From JAAFIP01 sp963775085 (GTDB taxonomy: Bacteria; Pseudomonadota; Gammaproteobacteria; Burkholderiales; Burkholderiaceae_C): a stretch of 64,000 nucleotides of DNA. The position numbers were made by a program, and so were the translations under genes. Below the pieces are notes generated by a model. It saw only the letters and a program-made list of their open reading frames with translations, had not been told where the DNA came from and made no database searches. Where the stretch lies: positions 62,001 through 126,000 of the forward strand of contig CAVZHO010000019.1 in assembly GCA_963775085.1 (NCBI GenBank). Direction: 5' to 3'. How positions within the stretch are numbered: position 1 is the stretch's first letter; each line of letters begins with the position of its first letter. This document shows positions 51,366 through 60,430 of the stretch, piece after piece.

Positions 51366-51902
51366 ATGACCGCCCGCGTCCGCCTGCGCCCCACCATGCA
51401 AAGTGACCTCACCTACGTGCTGTCGCTGGAGCAGGACGAGGAGAATTTACCGTTTATTACCCCGTGGGATCGCACGCAACACGAGGCGGCGATACGCTTT
51501 CCGGACTTTCGCCATTTCATCATTGAGGGCGGGGAGGGGCTGGATGCGGTCGGTTTTTTGATTTTGATCGGTTGCCGCAGCCAGCACCAGTCGCTGGAAC
51601 TCAAGCGCATGGTGGTGCAGGCCAAGGGGCAGGGCTATGGACGTGCGGCACTGCGGGTGGCCAAACGGGTCGCATTTGACGACCTGCATGCCCACCGTTT
51701 CTGGCTGGATGTGAAGCTGCGCAATGGTCGAGCCCAGGCGTTCTACGATAGCGAGGGTTTTGTGGTCGAGGGCACGCTGCGGGACGCGGTGCGCATCCGC
51801 CTGGAGGACGGCAAAGCGGGCTTTGACTCACTGGTGGTATGGTCTATGCTGCAAACCGAGTTTTCCGCGCGCCGCGCGCAGGGCCTGGAGCTGGTGGCAT
51901 GA
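51366..51902 (+). CDS. GNAT-family N-acetyltransferase (RimJ/RimL-like)
   Basis: 178 residues from ATG 51366 (a GTG at 51357 is an alternative). GNAT core: strand VRLRPTMQSDLTYVLSLEQD, SLELKRMVVQAKGQGYGRAA with the acetyl-CoA loop (KGQGYGRAA), and the C-terminal AFYDSEGFVVEGTLRDAVRI motif typical of RimJ/RimL-like enzymes. Substrate unknown. Located in the parE-parC gap behind palindrome P3; a lytic transglycosylase follows after 88 bp. It may acetylate a protein N-terminus or small amine, but the sequence does not decide. Confidence 0.88.
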   Translation: MTARVRLRPTMQSDLTYVLSLEQDEENLPFITPWDRTQHEAAIRFPDFRHFIIEGGEGLDAVGFLILIGCRSQHQSLELKRMVVQAKGQGYGRAALRVAKRVAFDDLHAHRFWLDVKLRNGRAQAFYDSEGFVVEGTLRDAVRIRLEDGKAGFDSLVVWSMLQTEFSARRAQGLELVA

Positions 51903-51971
51903 GCGATGTAAGCGCCGATTGCCTACCGGCTTACGGGGCACGTTCATCTGCGCTTGTTCCTACTAAATAAG

Positions 51972-52020
51972 CCTGGAAGTCAATAAAATCATGCATAAGA
52001 AGCTATTGAATTTGAAGCAT
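51972..52020 (+). repeat. Interspersed 45-bp repeat, copy R12 (start of lytic transglycosylase gene)
   Basis: TGGAAGTCAATAAAATCATG then CATAAGAAGCTATTGAATTTG. Diverged copy of the CCCAATAAAATATAGCG subfamily. It contains the ATG at 51991 and the first codons. Confidence 0.65.
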
Positions 52021-52935
52021 CTATGGCGCTGCGCCGTACTGCTACTGTGCGCAGGGCTGTTTGCTGCGGCGCCTGCGCATGCCGATATCTGGGGCTATGT
52101 GGACGACAAGGGCGTGGCGCACTTTGCCTCGGAGAAAATTGACGAGCGTTACGAGCTGTACTTTAAAAACTGGCAAAGCTTTGATACGCAAGAGGGTGTG
52201 CCCAGCGCCCCCGGCGCGGTGGTGGTGCCCACCGAGACGCAGCCACTCATCGCCCAGCCCAACCTGCCGCCCAAGCTGCAAACGTTTTTTGACCTCTCGC
52301 CCAACTTCAAAGCCGTCAAGCACCACATGCGTGAGGCTTCTAACTTGCACAAGATCGACTTTGAACTGCTGCAAGCCTTGATCGCTACCGAGTCGGGTTT
52401 TGATACTGCTGCCGTCTCGCCCAAGGGCGCGGTCGGTTTGATGCAGCTTATGCCGCCCACGGCGCAGCGCTACGGTGTGAAGGGCGATGCCAAATCGCCG
52501 ATAGAAAAAAAGCTGACTGACCCCAAAACCAATATCGCCGCAGGCACGCGCTATCTCAGCCACCTCATGGTCATGTACCAAGGCAAGCTCGAACTGGTTT
52601 TGGCTGCGTATAACGCGGGCGAGGGCGCAGTCGCACGCTATGGCAACCAGATACCGCCCTACAAAGAGACTCAAAACTACGTCAAAACCATCCTGCAGAT
52701 GTATGCCACCCTCAAGCCGCCGGTGCTGATGGCCAAGCGCTTGGTGGATGTGAAAACCATCCAGATCGCCAAGCCGCCTGCGCGCGTGCACATGGTCATC
52801 GGTGGTGCGGCGCGGCGCGGCAATATGGTGACGCCGGCTGAGGCCACGCTGCCGGCACCAGAAACACCCCTGCCAGACAAAAGCACCCTCGTGCTACAGG
52901 CCTTGCCTGGTGCGCCGTCCAGCGGCGTGCAATAA
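51991..52935 (+). CDS. Lytic transglycosylase (Slt domain) with DUF4124 N-terminus
   Basis: 314 residues from ATG 51991. A signal peptide of ~31 residues (LLCAGLFAAAPAHA); its first nine residues (MHKKLLNLK) are encoded by repeat R12. DUF4124-like domain (WGYVDDKGVAHFASEKID) at ~35-60. The lysozyme-fold catalytic domain has the Glu in ALIATESGFD, the GLMQLMPPTA motif, and AAYNAGEGAVARYG. It cleaves peptidoglycan between MurNAc and GlcNAc in the periplasm. It sits between parE and parC. Confidence 0.93.
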   Translation: MHKKLLNLKHLWRCAVLLLCAGLFAAAPAHADIWGYVDDKGVAHFASEKIDERYELYFKNWQSFDTQEGVPSAPGAVVVPTETQPLIAQPNLPPKLQTFFDLSPNFKAVKHHMREASNLHKIDFELLQALIATESGFDTAAVSPKGAVGLMQLMPPTAQRYGVKGDAKSPIEKKLTDPKTNIAAGTRYLSHLMVMYQGKLELVLAAYNAGEGAVARYGNQIPPYKETQNYVKTILQMYATLKPPVLMAKRLVDVKTIQIAKPPARVHMVIGGAARRGNMVTPAEATLPAPETPLPDKSTLVLQALPGAPSSGVQ

Positions 52936-52970
52936 CCCGGTTTCTCCGATTTGACTTTGACGACTGATCC

Positions 52971-55370
52971 ATGAACGAACAAGCCCCGACCGACTTTTCC
53001 GGTGAAACCGACGACAGCCTCAATCTTGCCACCTATGCCCAACGCGCCTACCTGGAGTACGCCTTAAGCGTCGTCAAGGGCCGCGCGCTGCCCGACGTCT
53101 GCGACGGCCAAAAGCCGGTACAGCGGCGTATTTTGTACAGCATGGGCCGCATGGGTCTGTCCTTTGGCGGGGCCAACGGCAACGCCGGCGCCAAGCCCGT
53201 CAAATCGGCCCGCGTGGTGGGCGATGTACTGGGCAAATACCACCCCCACGGCGACAGCGCCGCCTACGATGCCATGGTGCGCATGGCGCAAGACTTCAGC
53301 CAGCGCTACCCGCTGATCGACGGGCAGGGCAACTTTGGCAGCCGGGACGGCGACGGCGCCGCCGCCATGCGCTACACCGAGGCTCGCCTGGCCCGCATCA
53401 CCAGCCTGCTGCTGGACGAGCTGGACATGGGCACGGTGGACTTCATCCCCAACTACGATGGCAGCGAACTGGAACCCAAGCAGTTGCCAGCGCGCCTGCC
53501 GTTTAACCTGCTCAACGGTGCGTCTGGCATTGCCGTCGGCCTGGCCACCGAGATTCCCGGCCACAATCTGCGCGAGGTGGCCGATGCCTGCGTGGCCCTC
53601 ATCAAATCGCCCAAGCTAACCGATGACGAACTGTTCGCCCTCATCCCCGGGCCGGACTACGCCAACGGCGGGCAGATCATCAGCAGCGCCGCCGAGATTG
53701 CCGATGCTTACCGTACCGGCCGAGGCTCGCTCAAGGTGCGGGCGCGCTGGAAGATTGAAGAGCTGGCACGCGGCCAGTGGCAGCTGGTGGTGACCGAGCT
53801 GCCGCCGGGCACCAGCACGCAAAAGGTGCTGGAGGAGATCGAAGAAATCACCAACCCCAAGGTCAAGACCGGTAAAAAGGCTCTCAGCCTGGACCAAACC
53901 CAGCTCAAGGCCAGCATGCTGGCCCTCCTGGATGCCACGCGCGACGAGAGCAACCGCGAAGCCGCCGTACGCCTGGTGTTCGAGCCCAAGACCAGCAAGA
54001 CCCTGCAAAGCGAGTTGATCACCGCGCTGTTGGCGCACACCAGCCTGGAGACAACCTCGTCCATCAACCTCACCGCCATCGGCATTGACGGCCGGCCGAC
54101 GCTGAAAAGCCTGCGCCAGATGCTGATGGAGTGGATCGAGTTTCGCGCCCTCACCATCGAGCGGCGCTCGCGCCACCGGCTGGGCAAGGTGCTGGAGCGC
54201 ATCCACATTCTGGAGGGCCGCCAGCTCGTTTTGCTCAATATCGACGAAGTGATCGCCATCATCAGGCGTAGCGACGAGCCCAAGGCCGCGCTGATGGCGC
54301 GCTTCAAGCTCAGCACCATCCAGGCCGAAGACATTCTGGACATCCGCCTGCGCCAACTGGCGCGTCTGGAAGCCATCAAGATCGAGACCGAGCTGGGTGA
54401 GCTGCGTGACGAGCAGGCCAAGCTGGAAGAGATTTTGGGCAACCCCAGCGCGCTGCGCCGCCTGATGGTGAGAGAAATAGAGGCAGACGCCAAACAGTAC
54501 GGCGACGTTGCCAAAGACCCGCGCCGCACCCTGATCCAGGCCGAGAAAAAGACCGTGGCCGAGCTTAAAGTCGTCGACGAAGCCGTCACCGTGGTCGTCA
54601 GCGCCAAGGGCTGGGTACGCGCCCGCACGGGCCATGGGCACGACCCGGCCAGCTTTGCCTTCAAGTCGGGTGACACGCTGTACGGTACCTTTGAATGCCG
54701 CACGGTCGATACGCTGCTGGTGTTTGGCTCGTTCAAAGACAAGGTGGGCCGCGTCTACTCGGTGCCGGTGGCTTTGCTGCCCGGTGCACGCGGCGACGGC
54801 CAACCGGTGACGACGCTGATCGAGCTGGAACCCGGCACCACCATCGTGCACTACTTTGCCGGGCCCGCCAACGCCCAACTCCTGCTCTCGGCCAGCGGTG
54901 GCTACGGCTTTTTAGCCAGTGTTGAGCACATGACCTCACGCCCCAAGGCTGGCAAGGCCTTCTTTACCTGCACCGAAGGCGAAATCCTCTGCAAACCCTC
55001 GCCTTTAGAGGTAAATATGCCCGTAGTCCTCGCTGATGGGACGCAAGCAGCTCCTAAAATTATAGCGGCTACCCACGTCGCCTGCGCCTCCACGGGTGGC
55101 CGCATCCTCACCTTTGAGATCAGTGAACTGAAGTTGCAAGCCAACGGCGGGCGCGGCCTGATCTTGATTGATCTGGAGGACAAAGACAGCCTGGCAGGCG
55201 CAGCCGCCTACAGCCGCAGCATCAAAATTACCGGCATCGGACGGGGCGGCAAAGAGCGCGAAGAGGTGCTGGAAATCCGCAGCCTGAACAATGCCCGCGC
55301 AGCCCGCGCCCGCAAAGGCAAGGCGGCGGATGTGGGCTTTAAGCCGACGGGTGTCGTGCGAGTGGAGTAG
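52971..55370 (+). CDS. parC: DNA topoisomerase IV subunit A
   Basis: 799 residues from ATG 52971. Catalytic Tyr135 in AAAMRYTEARLARI, the KYHPHGDSAAYD region (wild-type-like Ser96 and following acidic position, corresponding to the quinolone-resistance region), winged-helix and tower domains, and C-terminal beta-propeller blades (ASGGYGFLASVEHMTSRPKA, VACASTGGRILTFEISEL). Repeat R13 (55021-55068) is in frame and gives an insertion (VVLADGTQAAPKIIAATH) between C-terminal blades. Cuts both strands and passes duplex DNA with ParE. Confidence 0.93.
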   Translation: MNEQAPTDFSGETDDSLNLATYAQRAYLEYALSVVKGRALPDVCDGQKPVQRRILYSMGRMGLSFGGANGNAGAKPVKSARVVGDVLGKYHPHGDSAAYDAMVRMAQDFSQRYPLIDGQGNFGSRDGDGAAAMRYTEARLARITSLLLDELDMGTVDFIPNYDGSELEPKQLPARLPFNLLNGASGIAVGLATEIPGHNLREVADACVALIKSPKLTDDELFALIPGPDYANGGQIISSAAEIADAYRTGRGSLKVRARWKIEELARGQWQLVVTELPPGTSTQKVLEEIEEITNPKVKTGKKALSLDQTQLKASMLALLDATRDESNREAAVRLVFEPKTSKTLQSELITALLAHTSLETTSSINLTAIGIDGRPTLKSLRQMLMEWIEFRALTIERRSRHRLGKVLERIHILEGRQLVLLNIDEVIAIIRRSDEPKAALMARFKLSTIQAEDILDIRLRQLARLEAIKIETELGELRDEQAKLEEILGNPSALRRLMVREIEADAKQYGDVAKDPRRTLIQAEKKTVAELKVVDEAVTVVVSAKGWVRARTGHGHDPASFAFKSGDTLYGTFECRTVDTLLVFGSFKDKVGRVYSVPVALLPGARGDGQPVTTLIELEPGTTIVHYFAGPANAQLLLSASGGYGFLASVEHMTSRPKAGKAFFTCTEGEILCKPSPLEVNMPVVLADGTQAAPKIIAATHVACASTGGRILTFEISELKLQANGGRGLILIDLEDKDSLAGAAAYSRSIKITGIGRGGKEREEVLEIRSLNNARAARARKGKAADVGFKPTGVVRVE
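55021..55068 (+). repeat. Interspersed 45-bp repeat, copy R13 (inside parC)
   Basis: CCGTAGTCCTCGCTGATGGG then ACGCAAGCAGCTCCTAAAATT then ATAGCG. In frame in parC: VVLADGTQAAPKIIA. Confidence 0.85.
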
Positions 55371-55551
55371 GGCGCTAACGAGTAATAACTTGCAAAGGGT
55401 CAGGGCTCCCGTTTCCCACAGTGACTCGATGCAGTTTTAGGGAAAGCAAGATTCATTGCAGAATATGGGTAACCCTGATACCGCCGGGCCATGGGTCCAG
55501 CGATTTCCCAACCGACCGGTGCCTCGCGCGGGCTGCTACTACCATTACTGG

Positions 55552-57162
55552 CTACGGCACCTTGACAGTTGCCACACAGGTCGCGGCGTTGCCGGCCGCG
55601 TCCCTGGCCTCGTAGGTGATGGTGTAGGTGCGGCCTGCCTTGCTGAAGCGTTCGCTGCGCAACTGGCCGGTGAGGTCGGCACTTCCAACGCTCCAACCCT
55701 GGATGTCCAGCGGCACGTCAGAGCGACCCAAGCCGCTGTCGGCTTCACTGCTGGTGACGGAGCGCAGTTTGAAAGTGACCCCAGGCTTGTCGTCATTGGC
55801 AGTGACATTCGTGGTGATGTTGATCAACCTGTGCTTGGTGTCCAGCAGCGTTTTGGGCAGCGCGGTAACCGTGCAGCTGGGGGGTCGGTTGTCCACCACT
55901 TGCACTTCAAAGGCGCCCCGGTCCACCGTGCCACCGCTGGGGCTGATGCGCGGGAATCCGGTACCGCGTTGGTCAGTGGTCAGGCCGGCGTCAATGGCTA
56001 ACTGAGTAACGCCCAGGTCTATAGCGGGGCTGCCTGCCTGTGGGGCCATCGTGTGCGTCGGACCGCCGTTGTCTTGCAGCGGGCCGAGTTGGGCCAGCGT
56101 GTTGGCCAGGCTGGTGGCAGCGGTGAAGACGCAACTGGCGTCGTCACTCAAGTTGCCGCCGCGGTCGATGAATGCACTGCAGCTGCCGTTCATATTTTTT
56201 TCGAAGATGCTGTTGCCCAGCACGACGCCAAAATTGCCCGCGATAGCACGACTCAGGTTGCTTGAGAAAGTGCTGTTCGTCACAGCGAGCTGGCCTGGAC
56301 TGTCACCGAAGTTGCTGAAGAAAATCGCCCCTCCCGCCGATGCCGCCGAATTTGCGTAAAAAGTGCTGTTGGTGATTGTGCCGCGTGCTCCCGTGCTCCC
56401 ATTGAAGTCAATGGCGCCAGCAGAGCCAGGGCCAAAAAGGCTGATGGCCGAATTGCCAGCGAAAGTACTGCCGCTAACCGTCATCGCCCCCGAGCTATTT
56501 CGGATCGCACCGGTAGAGCCGGAATTGTTCTCGAATGTGCTGCTAGCGATCGCTATGCTTCCAGAAGAAAAGCTGAAGATGGCGCCAGCCGTCGGGTCGC
56601 CATTGAGCGATTGGCCCGCGTTGCCGGTGAAGCGGCTGTTGGTCACCGCCAGCGACGCGTTGCCGGTGCCCAAGGCGATGACACCAGCGGCAAATGGACC
56701 TGCGGTCGAGTTGCCTGAAAACACGCAGTTGGCAATGTTCAAAGCGGCGCCACCCACTGGAGTCGTTGCGCTCGGCGCCAGCACGGTCACTGCCCCCGCC
56801 GTGAATGAGGAGGTCGACCGCCCGTTGGCGATGGTGAGCGAATTCAAATTGAGTGTCGTCGCTGAGTTGAGCTGCAATACCTGAACGGCGCCACCGCCGC
56901 TGAGCGTGACGGCGCGCCCGGTACCGTCGATCGTCAGCGTGTCGGCGATGACCGGCAGGACCGAGCCGACGGTGATGGTGCCGCTGATCCCGAAGTTGAT
57001 GGTGTCGGGGACGCCCACGCTGGTGTTCGCGTCCAAAATGGCCTGACGCAGCGAGCCTGGGCCGCTATCGTTGGAATTGTTAACAGTGAAGGTGGCCGCC
57101 TGGGCGGCCCCAAGGCCGAACCAAAGCGCCAGTGCGGCGCCGATCAAAGTGAGTTTTTTCAT
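55552..57162 (-). CDS. Exported parallel beta-helix (polymorphic repeat) protein
   Basis: 536 residues from ATG 57162, behind GGAGATATGGCA. Sec signal peptide MKKLTLIGAALALWFGLGAA-QAA. The mature part begins TFTVNNSNDSGPGSLRQAIL and continues with beta-helix repeats (ITNSTFYANSAASAGGAIFF, VTNSTFSSNLSRAIAGN) and PTHTMAPQAGSPAIDLG, typical of choice-of-anchor Q / polymorphic outer-membrane-like proteins. The last ~120 residues form an Ig-like domain (YTITYEARDAAGNAATCVATV). It is an extracellular or surface protein. It lies between parC and a parC-like fragment at 57392. Confidence 0.85.
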   Translation of the reverse strand: MKKLTLIGAALALWFGLGAAQAATFTVNNSNDSGPGSLRQAILDANTSVGVPDTINFGISGTITVGSVLPVIADTLTIDGTGRAVTLSGGGAVQVLQLNSATTLNLNSLTIANGRSTSSFTAGAVTVLAPSATTPVGGAALNIANCVFSGNSTAGPFAAGVIALGTGNASLAVTNSRFTGNAGQSLNGDPTAGAIFSFSSGSIAIASSTFENNSGSTGAIRNSSGAMTVSGSTFAGNSAISLFGPGSAGAIDFNGSTGARGTITNSTFYANSAASAGGAIFFSNFGDSPGQLAVTNSTFSSNLSRAIAGNFGVVLGNSIFEKNMNGSCSAFIDRGGNLSDDASCVFTAATSLANTLAQLGPLQDNGGPTHTMAPQAGSPAIDLGVTQLAIDAGLTTDQRGTGFPRISPSGGTVDRGAFEVQVVDNRPPSCTVTALPKTLLDTKHRLINITTNVTANDDKPGVTFKLRSVTSSEADSGLGRSDVPLDIQGWSVGSADLTGQLRSERFSKAGRTYTITYEARDAAGNAATCVATVKVP

Positions 57163-57391
57163 ATTGCCATATCTCCAAAAAAGGTGGAAAAGCCGGTGAA
57201 TCGCAAAGCGCAATCGCCTTCGCCTTCAAACGGAGCAAGTACGCCACGCAACTGTGAGCGATTGAACATTGCGAAACCTATACTTGACCAGGCTTGAAAA
57301 TTATGCGCCCTTCAATTTCACTGTGTTTGATGATAAGTGTCAAGAGGGGGCATCCACGGCCGACGAGCCCGAAGCAATTGTGTCAAAAGTC

Positions 57392-57465
57392 AAGGCGTTT
57401 TGACGTCCGTAGAGCACATCACCTCGCGCCCCAAGGCAGGCATGGCCTTCTTTAGCTGCTCTGAC
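57392..57465 (+). pseudogene. parC fragment
   Basis: The plus strand encodes VLTSVEHITSRPKAGMAFFSC, nearly the same as FLASVEHMTSRPKAGKAFFTC of parC (54910-54975). Only about 70 bp remain, without start. It is a small duplication on the other side of the beta-helix gene. The remainder of the 57163-57483 gap holds nothing else I can recognise. Confidence 0.7.
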
Positions 57466-57483
57466 CCCTCTGGTGCTCATGGA

Positions 57484-59007
57484 CTAAGCCACGGTCAGCC
57501 GCCACAGCGACGTCACCTCGGCCGCCCGCGCCACATGCAGCGGGTCACTGGCATCCTGCACTTTAGCGTGCTGCGGCTTGGTTTGCAGCCTTGCCACCAC
57601 CTTCAGGCCCGCAGCGTCAAAGGCGGCCAGCAGCTCGGCGCGGGTGCGCAGGCCCAGGTGCTCGGCAATATCAGACAGTACCAGCCAGCCTTCGCCTCCC
57701 TTGGCCAGGTGCGCGGGCAAGCCGTTTAAAAACCCCAGCAGCATCTGGCTGCCTTCGTCGTACACCGCACGTTCAATCGGCGAGCCGGGCCGGGCGGGCA
57801 GCCAGGGTGGGTTGCAGACGATCAGGTGCGCCTTGCCGGGGGGGAACAGATCAGCCTGCACCACTTGCACTTGCGCCGCTACACCCAGGCGTGCCACGTT
57901 GTCTGCGGCGCAGGCCAGGGCGCGCGGGTCCTGGTCGGTGGCGACGATGAGTTGCAGGCCGCGCCGCGCCAGCATGGCGGCCAGCACGCCGGTGCCGGTG
58001 CCAATGTCCCAGGCGATCAAGCTTGCTTTGGACGCGGCAGAAACGGGCAGGGGTGCTTTGGCCACCAGGCCTACATACTCGCCCCGCACCGGGGAAAACA
58101 CGCCGTAGTGCGGGTGGATGCGGTCATACAAAGTGTGTTCAGGCGGGTTGCCCAGCGCAGGCACTTCGACACCTTTTTTGCGCCATTCGTGGCTGCTGGT
58201 CATGCCCAGCAGTTCGCGCAGGCTGGTCACGTGGGTGACCTGGCCTTTGCTTTCTTTGATGATTTTTTGCTCAAACTTGCTCAGTTTGGCCGGTGGGCCG
58301 GGTTCGTCAAAGGTTTCTATAAAAGGTTGCTCTGCCGGGCCGGTCGAGGGCTTGGCCACCAAGCCTGCGGCCTGTTGGTTGGCCAGCAGCCGCGCCTGGG
58401 CCGCTGCCGTAGTGGCCGGGTCCAGCGGGCCCCACACCTCGATGCAGGCGGCTTGCACCTCGGGCGCGCGGCGCAGGGTGATTTGGTAGGCCCCGTCCAG
58501 GGGCACCAGCACCATGCCCAGCACGCGGGCACGTTGCGACTGGTTCAAGCGGTGGTGGTGAAAAGCCTCGGCGGCGCGGCTTTGCGCAGTGCTGGCAGCT
58601 ACTGGGCTGATGGCGGCAGGATTTGCTTGGGCCTCGGTTGCGGCGGACGACGTTGGTGAAGGAACAGCGCTGGTAGCTTTGGCCGCTTGCTTCGTGGCCA
58701 ATCTTGCTGATTGCTTGTTCGCCTTGAACTGCTGGCGCTCGGGCAGCCGGTCGGTGCGCCGGGCCAACGCCTGCACCAGCATGCGGGCGTTTTGAAAATC
58801 ACCCTGCCACAGCAGACCCACGCCCTCGCAGGCCAGGCGGTAGGCGGTGTCGGCGTTCATCGTATCGTCGGCCAGCACCACACGCTTGGGCGCAGGCGCG
58901 CCCCGCTCAGAATGCCATAGGGCGCTGTGCGGCTGGTCACCCTCGGTCCAGGTGATGCAGGGCGGGGGGGTGGGTGCGGGGAGGGTGGGGTGGGTAGAGG
59001 CAGACAT
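57484..59007 (-). CDS. Class I SAM-dependent methyltransferase (RsmC/PrmC-like)
   Basis: 507 residues from ATG 59007 (GTG 59019 alternative). The C-terminal half has the SAM fold: WDIGTGTGVLAAMLARRGLQ (motif I), ATDQDPRALACAADN (motif II), and NPPWLPARPG (motif IV NPPW, as in N6-adenine/guanine or glutamine methylases). The N-terminal ~250 residues contain an Ala/Thr/Pro-rich linker and no recognised domain. Substrate unknown; rRNA or protein N5-glutamine are possible. Long for its family. Convergent with the parC fragment. Confidence 0.8.
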   Translation of the reverse strand: MSASTHPTLPAPTPPPCITWTEGDQPHSALWHSERGAPAPKRVVLADDTMNADTAYRLACEGVGLLWQGDFQNARMLVQALARRTDRLPERQQFKANKQSARLATKQAAKATSAVPSPTSSAATEAQANPAAISPVAASTAQSRAAEAFHHHRLNQSQRARVLGMVLVPLDGAYQITLRRAPEVQAACIEVWGPLDPATTAAAQARLLANQQAAGLVAKPSTGPAEQPFIETFDEPGPPAKLSKFEQKIIKESKGQVTHVTSLRELLGMTSSHEWRKKGVEVPALGNPPEHTLYDRIHPHYGVFSPVRGEYVGLVAKAPLPVSAASKASLIAWDIGTGTGVLAAMLARRGLQLIVATDQDPRALACAADNVARLGVAAQVQVVQADLFPPGKAHLIVCNPPWLPARPGSPIERAVYDEGSQMLLGFLNGLPAHLAKGGEGWLVLSDIAEHLGLRTRAELLAAFDAAGLKVVARLQTKPQHAKVQDASDPLHVARAAEVTSLWRLTVA

Positions 59008-59170
59008 AGGCGTAGACACGGGGGAGGGCGAGAAAAACGTAAACTGGGTGCAGGACCTGTTTTAACAGATTGCCCCCCATTGCGCGACTAAAACCCAGGT
59101 TAGTCGCAATCTGATAAAAAGCTTTCTACAATCGCAAGGTTCACCATCAACAACCAACGAGGACGCCACC

Positions 59171-59752
59171 ATGGAACATACCCTACCCCCCTTGCCCTTC
59201 GCCATTGACGCGCTGGCCCCCCACTACAGCAAAGAAACGCTGGAATACCACCACGGCAAACACCACAACGCCTATGTCGTCAACCTCAACAACCTGCAAA
59301 AGGGTACCGAGTTTGAAGGCATGGCGCTGGAGCAGATCATCAAAAAATCCAGCGGCGGCATCTACAACAACAGCGCCCAGATCTGGAACCACACCTTCTT
59401 CTGGAACTGCATGAAGCCCCAGGGTGGCGGCGAGCCCACCGGCGCGTTGGCCACGGCGATCAACGCCAAATGGGGCAGCTACGCCGCCTTCAAGGAAGCC
59501 TTCGTCAAGAGCGCGGTAGGCAACTTCGGCTCCGGCTGGACTTGGCTGGTCAAAAAGGCCGACGGCAGCGTCGACATCGTCAACATGGGCGCCGCCGGCA
59601 CCCCGCTGACCACCGCCGACAAAGCGCTGCTGACCGTCGACGTGTGGGAACACGCCTACTACATCGACTACCGCAACCTGCGCCAGAAGTTTGTCGAGAC
59701 CTTCCTCAATAACATGGTGAACTGGGATTTTGCGGCGAAGAATTTTGCGTAA
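59171..59752 (+). CDS. sodB: Superoxide dismutase [Fe]
   Basis: 193 residues from ATG 59171. Metal ligands His27 (EYHHGKHH), His74 (IWNHTFFWN), Asp157 and His161 (DVWEHAYYIDY) all present. The residues around NFGSGWTWLVK suit Fe-type. It dismutates superoxide in the cytoplasm. The strong palindromic terminator at 59773-59800 follows. The start is preceded by GAGGACGCCACC rather than a strong ribosome site. Confidence 0.96.
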   Translation: MEHTLPPLPFAIDALAPHYSKETLEYHHGKHHNAYVVNLNNLQKGTEFEGMALEQIIKKSSGGIYNNSAQIWNHTFFWNCMKPQGGGEPTGALATAINAKWGSYAAFKEAFVKSAVGNFGSGWTWLVKKADGSVDIVNMGAAGTPLTTADKALLTVDVWEHAYYIDYRNLRQKFVETFLNNMVNWDFAAKNFA

Positions 59753-59772
59753 ATTCTGCTACGCCTAGATGA

Positions 59773-59803
59773 AAAAAGCCGACGCATGCGTCGGCTTTTT
59801 TTC
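59773..59803 (+). terminator. Rho-independent terminator of sodB
   Basis: AAAAAGCCGACGCA TGCGTCGGCTTTTT is a perfect palindrome (59773-59800), followed by TTC. Confidence 0.9.
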
Positions 59804-59941
59804 TTCAATCCAGTCCAGCCAAAACGCAGGCATCGTCGCGTCGACCGTCGCCATCCTTGATTGCAGCGGTCGCTTTCGCTTGACTTTGCACACAGTTGCC
59901 TGGATGTTCGTGTAATAACGCAAGGACGCAAGGAGCAAACC

Positions 59942-60328
59942 ATGGTAGTGCAGGTAGTCAGGCTAGGCAGCCCACGGGGCGAGGATGAAGGCACCCGTAT
60001 TGGTACGGTGCGCCGCCCACCGCGCGGTGTGCCCAAGGCCGAGTTTGCCTCGCGCAACTGGTATGACGTATGGTTCCCCAACCTGGCACCCAGCCCAGAG
60101 ACCATGAAGCTGGGCCAGGCCGCCACCACAGCACCCGAATGGGCGGCGTTTAAAAAGAAGTACCGCGCCGAAATGGCCGCGCCCGACAGCGCCCATGCCA
60201 TTGCCCTGCTGGCCGCGCTGTCGCAGCAGTCCAACTTCTCGGTGGGCTGTTATTGCGAGGTGGAGGAGCATTGCCACCGCTCGCTGCTGCGCGAGCTGCT
60301 GGCCGACCAGGGTGCCCGTTTCAAATAG
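59942..60328 (+). CDS. DUF488-family protein
   Basis: 128 residues from ATG 59942 (MVVQVVRLGSPRGEDEG); the longer frame from 59861 has no ribosome site. The family core is visible: VRRPPRGVPKAEFASRNWYD, LAALSQQSNFSVGCYCEVEE and HCHRSLLRELLADQGARF, with a conserved CYC...HCHR pattern. DUF488 proteins are of uncertain function. Small stand-alone gene between sodB and a deaminase-like gene. Confidence 0.88.
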   Translation: MVVQVVRLGSPRGEDEGTRIGTVRRPPRGVPKAEFASRNWYDVWFPNLAPSPETMKLGQAATTAPEWAAFKKKYRAEMAAPDSAHAIALLAALSQQSNFSVGCYCEVEEHCHRSLLRELLADQGARFK

Positions 60329-60430
60329 TTGCCGACGCGATGTCTACCATGCGCAGGGTTACTACCCCGGCCCCGAGTCCTATGCACCCAAGCGGCATAA
60401 AATTCGTTTTTGACCCACAGGAGAGCCACC

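Noticed and set aside
53255..53275. Possible quinolone-resistance changes in parC
   Set aside because: HPHGDSAAYD is the wild-type form; no substitution is visible.
57337..57729. Open frame carrying the parC-like peptide
   Set aside because: Only a ~70-bp parC fragment is meaningful; the rest is the complement of the methyltransferase gene.
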